Below, one piece after another: positions 52,011 to 63,059 of a stretch of 64,000 bases of DNA. Made by a program: the position numbers and the translations under genes. The DNA lies in assembly GCA_026122225.1 (NCBI GenBank), contig JANEZZ010000806.1, forward strand, positions 529,501 to 593,500. The letters are read 5' to 3'. Below the pieces are notes generated by a model that had not been told where the DNA came from, ran no database searches, and saw only the letters and a program-made list of their open reading frames with translations. The stretch comes from Heloderma charlesbogerti. Lineage: Eukaryota > Chordata > Lepidosauria > Squamata > Helodermatidae. Numbering within the stretch: position 1 is the stretch's first letter; every line of letters begins with the position of its first letter.

Positions 52011-53039
52011 TGGTTCATTGGAGCCTGACTGAGCATTACAGTATGCTTGGATATTCCGGCATATCCATATCTGCATCGGCAATGTGCAGATAATGCTCCA
52101 TCAGCACTCGGTTTACCCTTGCTGAATAGGGGCAGCGGTCTCCTGTGTAGGTAGGGTGCTTTAATTTATTAACACATAATTGCGACAGCACCTTGGGACC
52201 CAACATCATGAACACACTTACTTGGAATTAAGCAATAGCTGATTCGACAGTAGGTATTATACAGTAGGTATTATCCCAGCCAAATGCAGGCTTCAGTGGG
52301 GGGAAAAACATGTACTCAAATCTTGCCTCCACAAGGTAAATATGTTCTACCTGTTGGGAACTAAAAAGTTATCTAATTTCCCTGTATAAGCCAGAATTCA
52401 GCATGAGGGAGACTGTATTGTATAGCATTCCATGTACAGCACCCTAATGGTTCTTGGCTCCATTGTGATAGATCCATCATTCATCTGTTGTTTCTTTTCT
52501 TAGAAAAGTCCCTTTTTCAAGTCTGTCCCCCACTCCCTGTTTTTACTATTCTATCAAACCACAAACCAATCAATGGCGCTGAAGTATAACAAAGGACCCA
52601 ACCGAGGATACGTGAGCGGTTACAGGTTTCCAATTGCACTGGAAAACATGCTGATTTCCAAACTGCACAAAAGATAATCCAACACTTCCAACACAGCTTC
52701 ATGCCAAGAGACAGATCCAAAAAACTCCAGATGCCTTGAGTGTTTTATTACATACAGTGCTGAGCAGCTAAATGATTTGCGCTCCCTTAGCCAGGAACTC
52801 TGGAAAATTGCAGACATATGCGTAGTGGGAAATATGTATGTTGTGCATCTTTAGGGCTGGCCCAGATAAGCTGTAGGTTTAACAACTTTTATTCAACTGC
52901 GTTTGAAACGACTTAAAGGATCACGCTGCACTTTATGAACCACCTTTAAAGCCAACTACAAGCCATGCACAACAAACCCATGTATAACAGCCCCAACGTC
53001 AGTTTTATGTTCAGAAAGGTCACTTCAGCTAGGAACAGC
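52011..53039. other. Unique sequence, no feature seen
   Basis: About 1 kb without recognised repeats or coding domains. Confidence 0.4.
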
Positions 53040-53540
53040 CGTGAGTAGATCAAGTGTGTATGAAGTGTTCTGCCGAAAATTCCTCCCACACTTTTTTTTC
53101 AACCATTCCCATTCAATTTGATAGAAAAGGAATTGTTTTTGAAAAACGTTTTTGAAGGAGAAGAAAGACTGAGTAAAATTCTTGTGGATGGCATGTGGTG
53201 TTCTTGCACTTCTCTTAGTTAAGAGACAGGTCAGGAGTGCGTGGAATGTCCTGTCTTTAGCTGTACAACTCATCTCTCCAGCAGTCTGCAGCCTCCTTGG
53301 CTTCCTGCACTTCAGTTAAAATCCAGGAGTAGGTGTGATATGGTAACTCCTCCCCATGGGGCTTTTTCAGATCAGGAAGTGTGGGCAGCTTGGGAGGCTG
53401 TAGAGCAATGGAGAGATGTGTAATAAAAAGAAAAAAACTCACACAACTCTTGGCCCCCTCACAATGATAAGTGAAGCTCAAACACACAACCATAGATATT
53501 CTAAAGAAATCCTGAAGAACCATGAGAATGAGGCAAACAA
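53040..53540 (-). repeat. Unclassified interspersed repeat, copy 2
   Basis: Reverse-oriented homologue of 27008-27440. An 88-codon minus frame (53523-53257) reads FITHLSIALQPPKLPTLPDL, then LKKPHGEELPY and EVQEAKEAADCWRDE. Beyond the frame the homology continues through AAGACAGGACATTCC and AAAGGAATTG to about 53045. Class unknown. Confidence 0.55.
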
Positions 53541-53629
53541 ACAGAAGGCTCTTTTGTCGAATATGAAAATTTACAGGACAGCACCAGTACGAATGGAGCC
53601 ATAGGGGGTGTGAATAAATAGAGTAGCTG

Positions 53630-53856
53630 ATTTATTTATTTCTTGCTGTGAATCCCACGTTTCCTCTAAGGAGCTCACAGTAATGTAAGTGGTGTTAGCC
53701 ATTTCCCCCCCCTCACAGCTATCTTGTGAGATAAGTTAGGCTAAGAGATACTGATGGACCCAAGGTCACCTAATGAGCTACATGGATGAACAGGGATTTG
53801 AACCAAAGTCTCCCTCATCCAAATTGAACAACATAACCACTGCACCACACTCACTG
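53630..53856 (-). mobile_element. tRNA-derived SINE, minus strand
   Basis: Minus-strand order: GTGGTGCAGTGGTTATGTTG head, TTTGGTTCAAATCCCTGTTC (B-box-like GGTTCAAATCC), GGTGACCTTGGGTCC, the CTCACAAGATAGCTGTGAGG core, GAGCTCCTTAGAGGAAACGT, and an AAATAAATAAATCA tail. Same family as 23411-23620. Confidence 0.8.
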
Positions 53857-55187
53857 CAAGTGAAGCATGTAGTAGCAGTCTCTGCATGGAGAACAGCCCA
53901 GCACACAGAAACAACTGCAAAACTGTATTTATGTGGATTTGTAATAGCCTAGTAGGCATCTGTACCAACCACGATATTCAATTTAGATCCCAATTTGGAG
54001 ATTTGGAAAACAGCCCACTTTAGCTGAGACTACCCACTTTGATTTGGGAATGAATCAGAATCTCACTTCAGAAAGCCAAAGCATCATGCCTCCCCACTAA
54101 CATTGGAAACCAATAGTGAATTGCAGAAGCCTTCCACATTTCAGACAGATGGGTATAGGTTTTGTGTGCAAAAGCAGCCTTTTCAATTCTAGGATTTTCA
54201 AAGAGGGATTAGCCTCCCCCCCCCCCGTGTGTGTGTGTGTGTGTGTGTGAATCTTTATAAAAACAACATACATCACAGAGGTGTCCCTACAGAAGAAACC
54301 TGCACAATTTCAGAAGGATAGGTTTGGGAGGGAGGGCTTGTGATAGGCACTTTAAATTTGATTTGAGAAGGGATTGAAAAGTGATTTGTTTCCCTCCCCT
54401 GTGTTTTTGTGGCAGTTGGTATGCATGCACAGAAATGTGGGTGCAAACATGATGCAAAATGTTGTATCTGTCCTGTTGTATTTGCTGAGGGTTCTTTTCT
54501 TTGGTTATGATTACGTTATTTTGTGTTTTAATTGTATTTTCTGTGATTTTAATTAATCATACTCTTGTATATCACCCTGGTATTTGCAAGGATGTAGGGT
54601 AGTTTTAAAATGTTTTTAAAAATCAACAAATGCTTTGGTAATTTTTTATTGTCTATTTTTCATGTCTTTTGTGTGTGTGTTTTGTTGGTTGTATAATACA
54701 TTCAAAAGAAATACTACTACTACTAATATAAATACCTACACATCTACCTACCTACCTACATTGCTGAAGTGCCTATAAGTAAGAACTCTGAAAATTTTCA
54801 GAAGGACAGGTGAGTTATGAAGAGAGTTTAGGGTTTTTTTCGTTTGTTGACAGCACCAAAGTCACAGAAAATTTAAGTGTTCCCTCCCTTCTTGATGGAA
54901 CAGATGGATAGAATGCACTTTATTTGGAAAATATATGGAAGTCTACACTGTAGAGAAGCCATAGGAAACCTCCAGGCTGTATGCCTAATCTCACTCACAA
55001 GGCTCTCCAGTCTGTCCTGCAAGGCAGTTCCCCTTGGAAATGCTCTCTTTCTAAAGCCAGAGAGTATACATGTTACATCAGCAACTTCTAATCGATTCTG
55101 CGATTAGACAGGACACTCGATTGCCACTCCAGAGATTGCCGATGCAACTTGGAAACACTCTGGAGAACAGCAAGGGGCATGTGGAGC
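53857..55187. other. Mostly unique sequence with short repeats
   Basis: A C-run followed by (TG)n at 54213-54250, and ACT/CTAC runs at 54714-54760. No gene was recognised. Confidence 0.4.
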
Positions 55188-55482
55188 TAGGCATGTCTGT
55201 CAGTGGGGAATCTGATTCTTTTCCGGCTCGATGGAGTTCTGTGGCACGTACGACTCGCTTTGCATTCGCAAGCCAATCTGTGGGCTTTTCTCTGAACTTT
55301 GGGAACTTGTTCTGAGCATTTTTTTTTGCAGGTTCTGCAATTTGCGCAGATTTCTGAGCAATTTGCACAAATTATGGCCACATTTGCACAAATTCCACTG
55401 TGATTCAGTGCAAGTTGCTCAGAAATTTGCACAAATTGCAGAACCTGCAGTACTGTGTGTCTGAATCTGATGCACATCCATA
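55188..55482. mobile_element. Palindromic MITE related to TAGGGATG family (diverged)
   Basis: The centre is a foldback (55329-55448): GCAGGTTCTGCAATTTGC with GCAAATTGCAGAACC-type complement, plus TTTCTGAGCAATTTGCAC with GTGCAAGTTGCTCAGAAA. Ends are TAGGCATGTCTG and TGCACATCCATA, similar to TAGGGATG/CATCCCTA, with GGGAATCTGATTC and GAATCTGATGC inside them. No 8-bp duplication is evident. Probably an older member or cousin. Confidence 0.5.
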
Positions 55483-56084
55483 CATCAGAATGTGCTCACC
55501 AAGTTACAAATTCCTCTGTACAATCTTGGATGAAAGTTCTCCATTATTTTTAAATGTTGTGTATATAGAAATTGTTGTGCATGTGTGCCAACAAGGTGCA
55601 TCTTGGGAACTGTAGTATGGCATCATGCATCATAATGTCATGCATCACTACTTTATGTTCTCCCTTCTGATGGGTTGTTTTAATGTGCCCTATGTATGGA
55701 GCTGCTGGAGTGCCAGTGAAGTCCCTATCTTCACATGGTGTCCAGCACCTCTGTGGACACTGGGCATAATGTGAAGCTACTTAGCCTACACTGTGGAGAC
55801 CAGCCACTCTTCCCAGCTCAGACCAAGTCCCACCACCCTGCATTCCTGCTGTTATCTTCAGTCTGAGGATTGAATATAACAGCACGGATGTCCCTGCTGT
55901 GCATGCATGCAGGGGAGCCCCTGCTGTTATCTCCAATCTTAGATTGATGATAACAGCGATGATGCTCTAAGAGGGGTGGGGCTTGGGGGCTAAACCCTGC
56001 CCACTGGAAGAACCCCAGGAGACACTGCAGGCCAGATTGGGGTGTCCTGCAGGCCAGTACCAGCTGACAGGGCACAGGTTCTCC
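55483..56084. other. Mostly unique sequence
   Basis: The block CTGCTGTTATCTTCAGTCTG and CTGCTGTTATCTCCAATCTT is a diverged direct duplication (about 55847 and 55922). No gene was recognised. Confidence 0.35.
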
Positions 56085-56212
56085 ATCCCTGGTCTGCAGT
56101 GACTGGCAGTGGATCTCCAGTGTTTTGATCAGCGATCTTTCTCAGCCCTACCTAGAGATCCCTGGACCTCTCTGCTTGTGTTCTACCACTGAGCTACACT
56201 CCATACTTTTAA
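56085..56212 (-). mobile_element. tRNA-related SINE fragment, minus strand
   Basis: The minus strand has GTGTAGCTCAGTGGTAGAAC (A-box-like), CCAGGGATCTCTAGG and CACTGGAGATCCACTGCCAG. The last block matches the TGGAGAGGCATTGCCTGCCAG region of the SINE at 62.0-62.2 kb, so these belong to one family. Confidence 0.55.
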
Positions 56213-56248
56213 CACTTGTCCACTGTCCCACTGTCTCTACAGGGATAT

Positions 56249-56432
56249 AGAATCATAGAATACTAGGGTTGGAAGGGGCCTACAAGGCCATCGAGTCCAA
56301 CCCCTTGCTCAATGCAGGAATCCAAGTCAGAGCATCCCTGACAGATGGCTGTCCAGCCTCGTCTTCAATGCCTCCAGTGTGGGAGAGCCCACCACCTCCC
56401 TAGGTAATTGGTTCCATTGTTGTATTGCTCTA
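56249..56432 (-). mobile_element. CR1 LINE 3' fragment, minus strand
   Basis: AGAATCATAGAATACTAGGG, TTGGAAGGGGCCTACAAGGC and the TCCAACCCC block match the end of the CR1 at 49.8 kb almost base for base. It breaks off near TTGTTGTATTGCTCTA. Confidence 0.9.
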
Positions 56433-57518
56433 TCTATAGTTCCTTATGAAGTTCCTTATGAAGCTCGAAGCATGTTGAATTTTATTGAATGTATTTTTTG
56501 TTCTTATTCAAATAAATTACTGTCATATTTAAACAGTGGCTCATCCTATCTATTTGTGAGATCCAACACCCAGCCAAAATCAGTGGCAACACTTCCATTG
56601 ATCTCAAGAAACAGGATTATAGACATGGATTTAAACCTTGGCCCAAGATAAAAGTTTATTAGCAAATATTGTTTTTATTGGGAAGATTCACTTATCCCCT
56701 GTAGCTTTCTTGTAATTACCTAGAATGCCTTTCTTTCTTTTCTTTTTTTTTCCTACTCAGTCCTCTGAAGTCTTTGCATTTTGTCATTTGGCCTCTGGAG
56801 TTGAAAATGATATAATGGTATATCACTGGTAAATGTCATAAATGCTGGAAGATGTCAGTCGGCCACAGTTTAGAGGCCTGGAATTCTAATCAAGAGCAAC
56901 TGATCTTTATCTGAAATGAGGTGCTGTAACATTCCTAACCCCTTTCAAGTATGTTCCATCTTAAACACACTCCTTTAAGGCTACTGTAGGGTTTCCTCAG
57001 ACCCATAAAGATGGTAAACTATCAGTAATTGAATCCAATTAGGATGCAACTGTCCTGCTTTAAATAAATGGAGGACCAGTCAAGCATTCTCTGGTGAGTT
57101 GCAAATTTCATGACTTGGTACTTTCAAATGCTGCTCAAATCCAGCACATATCTGACATTAAGGCATAATATAATAAAGCTGTGCAAATAACGTTAACATC
57201 AGATGAAAAAGCTAAGTTACTTAGTTTTATTTCCAGGGAGTGGATGGGGAGGGGCTGGTTAAGTCCCTAAAAATTCCAACACACTTTACAAGGTGAAGAA
57301 AGATACTTCAACAAATAAAATGCTGCTGCCTCTGTATGGGAGGCTGAGGGACTGTGCTGTGTTCTCAACATCTCTAACTTGTGACTAAAAAAAGAACAGA
57401 TACATTTTTACATCATATAATTCTCATTTATCCTTTTTTATGTTGAGACAAAAATGTCTCCATAAAGAGATTGTAGACATCCATATTTGTACAAAGCAGT
57501 CCCCAAGTTTTAATCACA
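56433..57518. other. Unique sequence, no feature seen
   Basis: About 1.1 kb; a pyrimidine run near 56728-56752. No gene was recognised. Confidence 0.4.
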
Positions 57519-57526
57519 TTCTAATG

Positions 57527-58024
57527 CAGGGGTGGGGCACCTCCAGCCCATAGGCCAAGTTAGGACAGCCCATCTGGCCCATAAGACCTCAGGCAAGGCC
57601 CCTCCCCAAAGCCCCACCCCCTCAGAAGAAAGAGGGATAAGAGGAACTGAGTTGCTCTGCTCTTTTGTTGCCTTTCCTTCCCTGTGTCTCCTTAGCTGGA
57701 GAAAGCCTGGGTGGACCAAAGCTGGCTCCCCAATCAAGGTATCAGCTGAAGAAATGAGCCTCCAGCTGGCGCCTTGGTTGGGAGCTGGCTGTACTACACC
57801 CAGGCTTTCCCTGGCTGAGAAAAGCTTTCATGGAGTGAAGCAGGCTCCCTGACTGATGTGCTATCTAGAGGAGTTCCAGCTAGTGCTTTGGCTGGGGACC
57901 AGTTGATGTCAGGGCCTGGGGACCTGCCCATGATTTCACAGATGGAGCCACACCCCGTGATATCTTCCAGCTCATGGGGGAGACCAATCCAGCCCCCAGG
58001 CCCCAAAAAGCTTCCTCACCCCTG
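57527..58024. mobile_element. hAT-like element with CAGGGGTG/CACCCCTG ends
   Basis: Starts CAGGGGTGGGGCACCTCCAG and ends AAGCTTCCTCACCCCTG, a clear terminal inverted repeat. The next block, CCCATCTGGCCCATAAG, resembles the copies at 10.0, 28.2 and 62.6 kb but the middle differs. The adjacent 8-mers TTCTAATG and CTGTAAGC do not match, so the target duplication has decayed or one end has moved. No transposase. Confidence 0.6.
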
Positions 58025-61000
58025 CTGTAAGCAAGAAAAAGATCACAGGAGTCACAAGGGCCTTCCCTTCCATCAGGAGACTACAGGGGCCACCATGGGC
58101 AGGAAGCAGGTTTATTAACCCCACCACACTCCCACCTACAGAGGCTGCAGACAAATAGCTGGCCTCATGGAGAAAGCTGCCATCAAGAGCAGGTTCTAAA
58201 GCAGTCCCCATCCTGTGGCAACGCAACATAAGATCTCAAAAGCCAGAGGGGTGACTGCATAATATTTCCATTGGTCAGGGTGTGTGGTTTTAGTATCCCG
58301 CTAAACCAGTGCAATAATCAGTGTCGGGCCCAAGGCCTAGTTTTCCAGTTGGCTGACTGAAGCATAAGTAGGTGTGATGGTGAATGGGACAGAAGCTGGA
58401 GATGTGACTTGGATGGGCTGGAGATCAGGATGAGTTGATGCATATTGTGTGTATTGCAATATGGGTTTCTCAGTCTGAGGATAGACAGCTGGCCATCTTC
58501 AGGTATGGGATCAGTTGACAGTATTCAAGGTACTACTACAGCCTAGATGATGCCCTTGATTCCCAGAACCTAATCGGGCAGACAGATGCCATCCAGTTAA
58601 TCACACATGGGTGGAAATGTGCTTTGGAAGCCACCACTTTAAAAACGTCCCTAAATAAATAGGGAAATGCCCATGTCATGTGCTTTTTTTTTTTAATGGA
58701 CTATTAGGTTTGGCTGTTTAGCTTCATCATGGATGGTATTGTTGTTGGTTTGCAAATACTGAGTCTGTTCTTGGCCAGAAGGGACATTATGATTTTGGGG
58801 GTGATGGAAGGTGGTAGTTTTGTAAAGCATTTTAGGTCTGAGACTGTAGCTGATGGAATCTGGCTTAATTACACAAAGGACTGTTCTCCAAAACCAGAAA
58901 TCTATTTAATGCAGCATTGAGAGAGAAAAAAAACACTTAACCTTTTTGAGAGGCAAACTGCAAGTGATTTGAAACACCAAAAGCATTTGCATAACCTTAA
59001 TCTTATGGTGAACATTTGCAGGTCCTCTACTCTTGCTTTTAGCAACCAAATAGCTAAACACACATTCCCTTTTAACTGTGTACTTTGTGATTAACCAGTA
59101 GTAGCTTGGAATAATAATTGGTCATGGCCATCCATTCTAAGGGGTTGATTAAATGGGAATAAGCTCAGACACCCCCCCCTTTTTTTTTACTGTAAAGCTT
59201 TTCTGTGGTAATTCCACCATTCATTAGAATGGAAAAACTGGCATTACACCAAGTACTTCTGCCAAAGCCATTATTTCCATTATCACACTCCACATCAGTC
59301 AGCACAGCAGCCTTGTGGGAAGACAATATTCTGTCCCCTTGTGGTTCTTAAGTTATGACTAAGAAGCTTATATATATTAAAAGGAGGGTCTTCTGCTAGT
59401 CTCTTAATCTTTATGAGCCTCAATAATAGCCAACTCTGTTTCCAAAATTTAGAAACACTTGCTTTCAACTTGGAAAGGTTGCATATGTTAGGAGATAAGT
59501 CTCAGTTCAATACGATTAAGAGCTACACAGCTTTTTCAAGTGCCCGTGCTTGGTAATTTTAATTTTAATTTTTTTTGGAGGAAAGGGGACCTTGTAGCTT
59601 TAATGCACAATCTTTTCTTCCTATACTTACATTCTGTATCTTTAAGAGGATAATTGCTGAATTGATATTTGAGAGTGTTATCTTAATAACCAATTACTCA
59701 AATAACTTTGAATTGGCTTAAATTGGCTCGTCATGCTACATTTACCTGAATCTTTTTATGGGAAAGTTAGAAACAAAAAGAAAAAAAAAGAAAAAAGAAG
59801 GTGGGGGGGGGAATCCTAGCTTTCTATGTTGTTTAGTACTGTGGAAGGTTTATTTCTGCAATAGGAACAAGTCAAAACTTTAACTTTGGTTTCTTGTAGG
59901 GTCTTCCTCCTATCATCCATTGGAATGGACTGCAACCCCTTTGAATCCAATAAGCCAGGATGGTTCATCGTTGTCAGTCCTAGGAACATGGCATAAATCC
60001 ACACACTTATCTTTGAAACTTTTACAAAAGCAAATAACATTGACTTCCAACTCTCTGTTGTGAAGATGCATTTATTCACGAAGTGATTACAAAAGAAATT
60101 TTCCAATCCTTTTGCAACACATTTGTGGCTTAATATTCTATTGGTTTACAGGGACAAAAAATGTATTTGTGCAAAGATTAGGGTAAATGTATCCGTTACC
60201 ATGCTTGTAAAATCCTTACAAATAAAAAATCAGCATCTTTCTCTTCCTCTCTCTTTTTAATGTAAAACTCTGACATGTTTATTAGTAGCTTTGCTAGATG
60301 AATAGATGACTGCTGGAACCATGTATATTTTTATATGTAGCCATAAAGTTCTGTAATAGTAACACTTGATCTTGTTCAGCAGTACAAGTTCCTAGTTCTT
60401 TCTCCATTCAGTCAGGAGTCATTCTAAAGGCTGTTCTTGAAAATTATGCCTTTAAGTTTGTTCTACAAACTATGGCATTGCACGTACAATTTGAGATATC
60501 AGTATGTTACTAGGGGCTTCATTATTTTATTAGGGAATTGTATACAACAGCCTCTGGTTGTCGTTTGTTCTTGCTTCATGAATGACAAATGCCTGTTAGA
60601 AAAGTACTGCCTGTTAGAATGTACCAAATGCCATCCAGACTAGTAACAGCCAGTCCTAATTGACAGAGACAACCAAGTTCCTCACACGTCTCTCCCAATC
60701 AGTTCCACTTCAGTCATATGGCTGCATTGTTCTCTGAATATCTGACATAACCATATGTCCCTAAAGTAATATTCTGTTCAGTCTAAGAGAGAGGACACTT
60801 GTGAGCCTGATATTCTTATTCAGATGAGGCCAAGCCACATGATCATACTGGCATGCTAATGCATGGGTTGAGTCAATATCGGTGACACTTGGCCGCATGT
60901 CTGGAGAGGGCATCTGATTGCTTCCCTAGTCCTTTTCCCATGTTATCCACAGAAGGGAGCAGGGCCCTCAACATCTGCATTTTCAGCATGAATGTCTGCA

Positions 61001-61583
61001 AAGGGGCATTTACTCATGTTCCACTGAACATGATTGGGCTCCCCAGTTCTGTTCCCCTCTAATGGAGTCATTCTGTGATCACTGGATTTTGGAGCCCATT
61101 GGGGTCCATTATAACAAACAGTGAAAAGTATTTTGCATATTCAATGTGCTATAAAACTTATAAATAATAATAGTCTATTGGCCTTGTGCTACAAGCATAT
61201 CGGAGACAGGACACTAACACAAAGTATTAAGAGTTTTAAAAAATGCTGCCAGTTCTGTGCAAAATTGATCTGGAGCTTTTCCAAGATATGAATAGGTTTT
61301 ATACAAATGTGATTTGCATTTATTACTCCTTTACATCACACTGAGTTGGCAAAGAAGGTACTGAGAAAAAATCTAAAAAGGTTCAGACTGAAACATGGCA
61401 GTGCGTATTTTGAATCTCTGGCCCTCCTATGTTAGCAAATGGAGTATTTTCTGCCTGAATTTTCAGTACTGATTGTAGTTATAACCTAGTCTCCATTAAT
61501 GTTGCACAGCACTAAGGTTTTTCTAATTCACCATACAGAGAATCTGAGTAAAATGAATGACATTACAGAAAATTAAATAACAG
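58025..61583. other. Mostly unique AT-rich sequence (~3.5 kb)
   Basis: No mobile element was recognised, apart from short A/T and C runs (e.g. 59169-59188). No coding domain was found. Confidence 0.4.
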
Positions 61584-61707
61584 ATTTTTAAAATGGACCA
61601 GTGGTCTGAGCATTGGACCAGCAGGCTGAGTGAACCTAAGGTATATTCCTATGTTTCTATAAACCAGCTCCTCAAGAGGGATGGATGACAGTGGTAACAG
61701 CAGAGGT
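61584..61707 (+). mobile_element. SINE 3' fragment with extended tail
   Basis: ATGGACCAGTGGTCTGAG and TTCCTATGTTTCTATAAACC, followed by AGCTCCTCAAGAGGGATGGA, closely match 62140-62228. The shared sequence extends about 50 bp beyond the usual SINE tail. Confidence 0.6.
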
Positions 61708-62007
61708 GCAGGACTATAATTGGGTTGGGGCTCAATTGCCCCCATCAGTCCCTTCATGGGCCAGATAATCTGATCTAAACTATTCTGCCCGAGCCCTGCC
61801 CATTTTGCCTTTTTCAGTGCTGAGAGAGGCATAGATTTCCACGCCACTCCCAGCACAGAGAAAGGAGCTTGGCTGACGCTGGGAGGAGTGGCGTATCAAT
61901 GGAAGTGCCGTTTTTGTTCCGCAAGTGCAAGATATAGATTTCTTAAAATAAACAAAAGGCATAAGTTACTGCTAGCCAGATTAATTGTGATTGTGACATA
62001 TTAGGAG

Positions 62008-62228
62008 AGGTTTCGTAACTAGAGCTCATGTCTTGCATGCAAAAGGTTCCAGGTTCAACCCATGGCATTTTCAGCTAAGACTGGGAAAGAGCCCTGGAGA
62101 GGCATTGCCTGCCAGACTAGACAATACTGAGTTAGATGGACTAGTGGTCTGAGTGAGCTGAAGGCATAATCCTTTGTTTCTGTAAACCAGCTCCTCAAGA
62201 GGGATGGATCACAATGGGAACAGCAGGA
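62008..62228 (+). mobile_element. tRNA-related SINE with extended tail
   Basis: AGAGCTCATGTCTTGCATGC, AGGTTCCAGGTTCAACCC (B-box-like GGTTCAACCC), GACTGGGAAAGAGCCCTGGA, CTGAGTTAGATGGACTAGTG and GGTCTGAGTGAGCTGAAGGC follow the order of a common reptile tRNA-derived SINE. An additional AACCAGCTCCTCAAGAGGGA block is shared with 61584-61707. Confidence 0.7.
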
Positions 62229-62593
62229 TGAAGGCAGTGATGATGTCAGGATCACAACAATGCTGCTGCTGCTGCCTGGACAGCCCTAGTCTGTGTAGGG
62301 GTTCCACAGGATCAGCATCACTTTTCAAAGATGCCGGTCGTGTGGCACAGGGATATGCATGCAGGATTAGCATGGCAGTAATTTGTACACCAAGTACACT
62401 TGGGGTAAGGCGAAAGATGGGTGAGAATTTTGTTCAGCTCCAGATCCGATGGGAACTTGCCTAATTTGCATTCCCCGAACTTCTCCATGAACCACGAACT
62501 CTGAAACCTGCACTTTCCCAACCACGGCAAGCATCGATTAAAAATGCTCACCAAAAAGTGTGATGATTAAAGGAAAGTGCACACAAAATGAAC
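62229..62593. other. Unique sequence, no feature seen
   Basis: A GCTGCTGCTGCTGCC run lies near 62263-62276. No gene was recognised. Confidence 0.35.
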
Positions 62594-62601
62594 ATATTAG
62601 G

Positions 62602-62939
62602 GTAGGGATGGGGAACCTCCTTCAGCCGGAATGTAATTTTGGAGAAGCTCTTGGGGGTTGCATTCCAGGGATGGGTGGGGATGAAGGCAAAGGGGGTGGG
62701 CCAAAAAACCCAGCATATTGTAGCTTAAAGGTCTTACTGCTAGTAACTAAGCCTTAGGAGAGGCATCACAATGGAGAAAAAGCTGCCCCAAAGCCAGGGA
62801 ACCACTCAATGGATGGTGGTTGTGAGAAAGCAGATGGGGCCACAGGAAGGGTGTGTGGCCATCTGGGGAACCCCAGTGGGCCAGATTGGGACCCCAGGTG
62901 GGCAGGATTTTCCCCCTGGACCTGAGGTTTACCAACTTT
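62602..62939 (-). mobile_element. CAGGGGTG-type hAT-like element, copy 3, minus strand
   Basis: Starts GTAGGGATGGGGAACCTCC and carries the body of the 9977-10348 element in reverse (TTGGGGGTTGCATTCCAG, GGGGGTGGGCCAAAAAACC, then CCATCTGGGGAACCCCAGTG). Flanks ATATTAGG (62594-62601) and GTATTAGG (62940-62947) agree at 7 of 8 positions. Confidence 0.7.
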
Positions 62940-63059
62940 GTATTAGGAGAAACTGCTCACAAAATATACTATGGGTGGGAATGTGTACATTTGAAAATAT
63001 GAAAAAGAAAATTGTATATTAGGAGATATGTGAATTTAAAGGCAACATTTTCAATTTGT

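Noticed and set aside
56180..56212. Possible tRNA gene (minus strand GTAGCTCAGTGGTAGAAC)
   Set aside because: Only the A-box region resembles a tRNA; the rest follows a SINE and no cloverleaf can be drawn.
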